A stretch of 64,000 bases of DNA. Source: Roseiarcus sp963772555 (lineage in GTDB: Bacteria > Pseudomonadota > Alphaproteobacteria > Rhizobiales > Beijerinckiaceae). The notes beneath the pieces are model-generated. The model saw only the letters and a program-made list of their open reading frames with translations. It was not told the DNA's origin and ran no database searches. Shown in pieces: positions 60,417-64,000 of the stretch (position 1 is its first letter; each line of letters begins with the position of its first letter). Where the stretch lies: the NCBI GenBank assembly GCA_963772555.1, contig CAVYXQ010000035.1, positions 1 through 64,000 of the forward strand. The letters run 5' to 3'. The position numbers were made by a program, and so were the translations under genes.

Positions 60417-61418
60417 CCGCCGATCTCCACCTTCATCACGCGGCCGCGCCGTCCGAGCAAATTGTTGGCGATGACCGCGACGACGGTGAGAAACCCGATT
60501 GCGAACTTGAACCAGTTGGCGTCGACGCGAACTCATGATCATGCCCGCATCGATAATGCGGATGATCGCCATGCCGATGATCGCGCCAAGAACGTTGCCG
60601 ACGCCGCCTGAGAGCGCGATGCCGCCGATCACCGCGGCGGCGATCGCCTGCAACTCGATGCCGTCGCCGAGCGAGGGCAGCGGCGAAGCGATGCGCACGA
60701 CCTGGATGATTCCCGCCAGGCCGGCGAACAGCGAGCAGATCACGAAACAGACGATCTTCACCAGAGCGGTCGGGATCCCCACCGCCTTCGCCGATTCGGG
60801 TGAACTGCCCGTCGCGCGGATCCAATTGCCGAAATTGGTTTTTTCAAGCAGCACGTAGGCGAAGACGGCGAGAGCGGCGAGCCAGAGCACGGACACGCGG
60901 ATGAAACCGATTGGCGCGGAAAACGCCCAAACCGGCGCATCGCTGGGCAGCGAAGGCGCCGCGCCCTTGGAATAGAGCACCACGCAGAGGCTTCTCAGCA
61001 TGAAAAGCATGCCAAGCGTGGTGATGAAGCTCGGAATGCCGAAGCCGAGCGACACCCCGCCATTGATCGTTCCGATCACGATACAGACGAGCAGCGCCAG
61101 CGAAAACGCTCCCCAGAAGGGGACGCCGACGTGAGAAAGAGAGCACAGGACCATGGGCGCCAGACCAAAAACGGAGCCGATCGAAAGATCGAACTCGCCG
61201 GCCGTCATCAAGAGGCCAAAGCCCAACGCAACGATCGCCAGTTCCGGAAACAGACTGAGAATGCCGCGAAGGTTCGCCGCCGAAAGAAAGAGGCCTCCTG
61301 ACGAGACCGTGAAGGAGGCGATCAATACGACCAGCACCGCGAGCGCCACGATCTCGGGCCGCTCCATATAGACTTTCAGGATACGCTTCACGAGCAGCGG
61401 ACTCCTCACGCGCCGCAT
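60413..61418 (-). CDS. Sugar ABC transporter permease, CUT2 type (apparent frameshift)
   Basis: A CUT2/FrcC-RbsC-like inner membrane permease. About eight hydrophobic helices are seen, with LMTAGEFDLSIGSVFGL near residue 70, the usual family signature, and later AAAVIGGIALSGGVGNVLGAIIG. At about 60526-60534, after DAGMIMS, one extra base shifts the frame. Removing it gives RVDANWFKFAIGFLTVVAVI, a last helix and a stop overlapping the ATPase start. The total would be about 334 residues. It lies 66 bases downstream of the binding protein gene. Confidence 0.86.
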
Positions 61419-61484
61419 TTGAAACGACGGCGGCCTGGAGGCGACGTCTACGCGACGCCTCCGGCTGGTTCGTTCAATTTGGGA

Positions 61485-62471
61485 TCAGCGATAGCCGTCC
61501 TTGCTCAACTGCACGATGGAGTTGACTTGGTCGGGCGTTACGATGGCGCTGCCGGTGTTCACGTCAAACGCGGCAAGCTTATATTTCTTGATCAGCGGCG
61601 CTTCCATCACCGGCACGTAGCCCTGCAAATAAGGTTGCTGGTCAACGTGAAACTGGATGTAGCCCGCCTTCATCTGAGAGAGGACGTCCGGCACAAGGTC
61701 GAAGCCGCCCACCGTAATCTTGCCCGGGGGGATGCCGCGATCCTTGAGCACAGCGGCGACGCCGACATCCCAGAACCCGGTGTCGAAATACGCGTTGAGA
61801 TCGGGCGCGCCGGTCAAATAATTGCCGAAGCGATCGCCGGTCGTGCCGTAATCGAGCCCGGCGTCGATCTCATCCCAGGAGAGCTTCCGGTCTGGATGCG
61901 CGGCCTGCCATTCCTTGAGCGCGGCCTCGATGCCGTTGGCGCGAGTGCGCGACCAGTTGTCGGCCGGCGCGTTGACGCCGACGAGCACCCGAACCGGACC
62001 AGACGCCGGAAACGTCTTCGCCACCGCCCGGCCCAGGGCGAGACCGGCGAGTTTGAAGTCCTGGCCGACGAACGCCGCGCGGGCATTGCCCTTGGCGCCC
62101 TCGGTGTGGTCGACGTTTGACGCGATCACGGTGATTCCGGCGTCGACGGCTTCTTTCACTACGGCGTTGAAGGCGTTGTTGTCGGGGATCGACGTGATGA
62201 TCATGTCCGGCTTCTGGGCGATCGCCGCCTCGATATTCGCCACTTGTCCCTGGGTGTCGCCTGCCTTGGAGGTGAAAAGCATCTGGCAGTCCGCCTTCAG
62301 CAGCGCGCAGGCGTCGTCCATTCCCTTCTTCACCGACAGCCAAAAAGCGTTGCCCGAGTCGGAATGCGAGACATAGATGATTTTGAGCGGAGCGTCCGCC
62401 GCCAGACACGCCCCGATCGGCGCAGCGAAGAGCGCGATCCCAGCGAGAATGCTTGTCGTGAGCTTTTTCAT
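61485..62471 (-). CDS. Sugar ABC transporter substrate-binding protein
   Basis: A periplasmic binding protein of 328 residues in the Peripla_BP_4 (ribose/LacI-like) family. A signal peptide (MKKLTTSILAGIALFAAPIGACLA) is followed by IIYVSHSDSGNAFW, QKPDMIITSIPDNNAF and VGGFDLVPDVLSQMKAGYIQFHVDQQPYLQGY. The last is the typical hinge/ligand region. The specific sugar is not clear. GGGAGGT lies upstream of the ATG. It is first in the importer operon and divergent from the glycosidase-like gene. Confidence 0.92.
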   Translation of the reverse strand: MKKLTTSILAGIALFAAPIGACLAADAPLKIIYVSHSDSGNAFWLSVKKGMDDACALLKADCQMLFTSKAGDTQGQVANIEAAIAQKPDMIITSIPDNNAFNAVVKEAVDAGITVIASNVDHTEGAKGNARAAFVGQDFKLAGLALGRAVAKTFPASGPVRVLVGVNAPADNWSRTRANGIEAALKEWQAAHPDRKLSWDEIDAGLDYGTTGDRFGNYLTGAPDLNAYFDTGFWDVGVAAVLKDRGIPPGKITVGGFDLVPDVLSQMKAGYIQFHVDQQPYLQGYVPVMEAPLIKKYKLAAFDVNTGSAIVTPDQVNSIVQLSKDGYR

Positions 62472-62843
62472 CTTCCCTACCTCCCTATTGAAGCGTTTGG
62501 GCTTGTCCTCGATGGCGCTCTCCTTGGCGAAATTCGCCTGCAGAGATCACGGGCTAACCCCGGCCGAGACCAAGCGATGCCGATTTTTGCACAGCATTGT
62601 GCGCACTATAGCGACGTCCGCAGATCGGCCGCAACCGCGACCGCCGCGTCGGCGCTGCTGCCGTTCATTCACCTGCGCGCAATCCGGCGCGCGGAGCTCT
62701 GACGCGTCCATAGCGCGACCCGGACTGCAGACGCGCCGGGAAGCGCCGCGAGCAAGACGCGAGGTCCAGATTTTTGTATGCACGTTGCCGGAAGTTGACG
62801 GATAGGCTTCGCCGAGCCCAGGGCGGGAGAGACGGGGAGATCA
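62472..62843. other. Divergent intergenic region of the sugar uptake genes
   Basis: 372 bases without a supported gene, lying between divergent start codons. It should hold promoters for both directions. A small inverted repeat, GCACA and TGTGC with a 4-base centre, is at 62589-62602, near a TTTTTGC stretch. It resembles a LacI/GalR-type operator only loosely. Otherwise I see nothing specific. Confidence 0.45.
62589..62602. promoter_or_regulatory. Candidate operator in the sugar locus
   Basis: A 14-base inverted repeat (GCACA, 4 bases, TGTGC) lies in the divergent promoter region, about 120 bases from the binding-protein start and 240 bases from the glycosidase start. The regulator, if any, is not encoded within the window. 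The short length means it may be chance. Confidence 0.25.
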
Positions 62844-63959
62844 ATGCGCTCAAAGATCGAGACGCCGGTCGCCATAACGATGTGGGACTTCTCCTGGCTG
62901 GAGCGGCGATGGCCCGGCGCTGGGTACGAGGACTGGGACCGGGCGTTGGGGGAATTGGCGGAGCGCGGCTACAATGCGGTGCGGATCGACGCCTATCCGC
63001 ATCTTGTGTCGGCAGACGGCGGCAAAATCTGGGAAATCCTGCCGGTCTGGGACCAGATGAACTGGGGTGCGCAGTCGCCAATCCGAGTTCAGGTCTTGCC
63101 CGCACTCTTAGAATTCATCGCGAAGGCCAAAGCTCACGGCGTCATCGTCGGCCTGTCTACGTGGTGGCGGCAGGACGCCGACGATCTGCGGTTGAAGATC
63201 AGGACTTCGCAAGATCACGCGCAAGTATGGATCCACACCCTCGAGGAAATCCGAAAAGCCGGCCTTTTGGACCGAATTCTCTACGTCGATCTCAGCAACG
63301 AATTTCCGATTCCGATCTGGACGCCCTACCTTTATGGCGGGCCCGCCGGACGGGAACTCAGTCGCGCTGAGGCCAAGGCCCGCGATTGGATGGCGGATTC
63401 CCTCCAACGGTTGCGTGAGGCCTTTCCCGACCTCGACTACACGTTTTCCTTCTGCACGCAGTACAGGAATTGGGCGACGCAGGATGTCTCGATGCTGGAT
63501 TTTCTCGAGCCGCACATCTGGATGGCGCACCGCGAAACATCGGATTATTACGACAAGATCGACTACCGCCACGAACGGTTCGACCCGCGGGGCTTCAACA
63601 ACATCGTTGCTCGAGGCGAAGCCGAATACAATTCCAACAAGGCCTATTACGACCGCAAGCTCCTGGATGAAATCGACAACGTCGCGGCATGGTCACGCGC
63701 GACCGGCAAGGCGCTCATCACCACCGAATGTTTTGCCCTGGTCGACTACAAGGATTGGCCTGGTTTGGACTGGGGATGGATCAAGGACATTACGGCGATG
63801 GGGGTCGAGCACGCCGCCAGACAGGGTCGGTGGCTCGGCCTTGCCACCTCCAACTTCTGCGGCCCGCAGTTTCGCGGCATGTGGAGGGATGTCGCCTGGC
63901 ACAATAAACTGACCAGGCTCATCAAGTCCTCGCCCATCGATTTCGATCTAAGAAATTGA
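62844..63959 (+). CDS. Cellulase-like glycoside hydrolase (clan GH-A type)
   Basis: A 371-residue TIM-barrel protein resembling the sugar-binding cellulase-like family found beside sugar ABC transporters in Rhizobiales. The N-terminal MWDFSWLERRW, the candidate acid/base Glu in YVDLSNEFPIP near residue 155, and the candidate nucleophile Glu in LITTECFALVDY near residue 294 fit GH5-like enzymes. There is no signal peptide, so it would act on imported sugar in the cytoplasm. GGGGAG lies 6 bases before the ATG. It is divergent from the importer operon, which supports a joint role in uptake and cleavage of one glycoside. Confidence 0.8.
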   Translation: MRSKIETPVAITMWDFSWLERRWPGAGYEDWDRALGELAERGYNAVRIDAYPHLVSADGGKIWEILPVWDQMNWGAQSPIRVQVLPALLEFIAKAKAHGVIVGLSTWWRQDADDLRLKIRTSQDHAQVWIHTLEEIRKAGLLDRILYVDLSNEFPIPIWTPYLYGGPAGRELSRAEAKARDWMADSLQRLREAFPDLDYTFSFCTQYRNWATQDVSMLDFLEPHIWMAHRETSDYYDKIDYRHERFDPRGFNNIVARGEAEYNSNKAYYDRKLLDEIDNVAAWSRATGKALITTECFALVDYKDWPGLDWGWIKDITAMGVEHAARQGRWLGLATSNFCGPQFRGMWRDVAWHNKLTRLIKSSPIDFDLRN

Positions 63960-64000
63960 CGTCGCCCGCGTTCGTGTCGGTCGACCGCGCGCAATGACGA

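Noticed and set aside
59685..61418. A fused sugar permease-ATPase
   Set aside because: The junction residues are nonsense and one base restores a normal permease end plus an overlapping ATPase start.

Overview
The window is about 64 kb of high-GC, gene-dense bacterial chromosome. It most resembles an alphaproteobacterium of the Hyphomicrobiales (Rhizobiales), possibly near Beijerinckiaceae or Methylocystaceae; the family-level placement is inference. Supporting signs are the separate F0 ATP synthase operon in the order I-B-E-B'-B, a membrane-anchored CycM-like cytochrome c, an IalB-type protein, a PA0069-type radical SAM protein, a tandem glycine riboswitch before a split gcvP, and TTGACA-type promoters. 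No methane oxidation genes, CRISPR array or intact insertion sequence were seen.

Region by region. 0.2-1 kb: a TPR lipoprotein. 1.1-8.2 kb, minus strand: the [NiFe]-hydrogenase maturation operon hypF-hypC-SIS-hypD-hypE-hypA-hypB, with an unusual SIS-domain gene inside it. 8.4-10.8 kb: an NTF2-like gene divergent from an AraC-type regulator, a hydrolase remnant and a NIPSNAP protein. 11-13.5 kb: dapD, apt, an orphan VapB-like antitoxin and an acetyltransferase, then tRNA-Val(GAC). 13.8-15 kb: two exported proteins. 15-19.8 kb: promoter, tandem glycine riboswitch and gcvT-gcvH-gcvPA-gcvPB. 19.9-26 kb: an exported GyrI-like protein, then hoxFUYH-hoxW for an NAD-coupled (group 3d type) hydrogenase. 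The hyp operon supplies the maturation factors for HoxH.

26-37.6 kb: a lower-GC DnaJ-like gene, an ABC exporter, rpmE, an NlpC/P60 hydrolase, aidB, an exported protein, pheA-kdsB, cycM, an acyl-CoA dehydrogenase translationally coupled to an APH-type kinase, and tRNA-Ser(CGA). 38-50 kb: a flavoprotein, a YpfJ-like metallopeptidase, a carotenoid oxygenase, a radical SAM protein, small exported proteins, rsmD, a pseudouridine synthase with a very long basic tail, tadA, a MetE-C-like methyltransferase and an aldehyde dehydrogenase. 50.5-52.7 kb: a phage-like regulatory module (S24-type repressor divergent from two small genes) and a DUF559 pseudogene with an internal inversion between inverted repeats. 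52.7-59.6 kb: dapE, a sulfotransferase-like gene, the F0 operon, RNase T2 and rlmJ. 59.7-64 kb: a sugar ABC importer divergent from a clan GH-A-like glycosidase.

A striking general feature is that five conserved genes (hypB, the SIS gene, dapD, the YpfJ-like peptidase and the sugar permease) are each broken by one apparent frameshift while both halves remain well conserved. Sequencing or assembly indels are the simplest explanation. The apparent fusions SIS-HypD and permease-ATPase are by-products of these indels.
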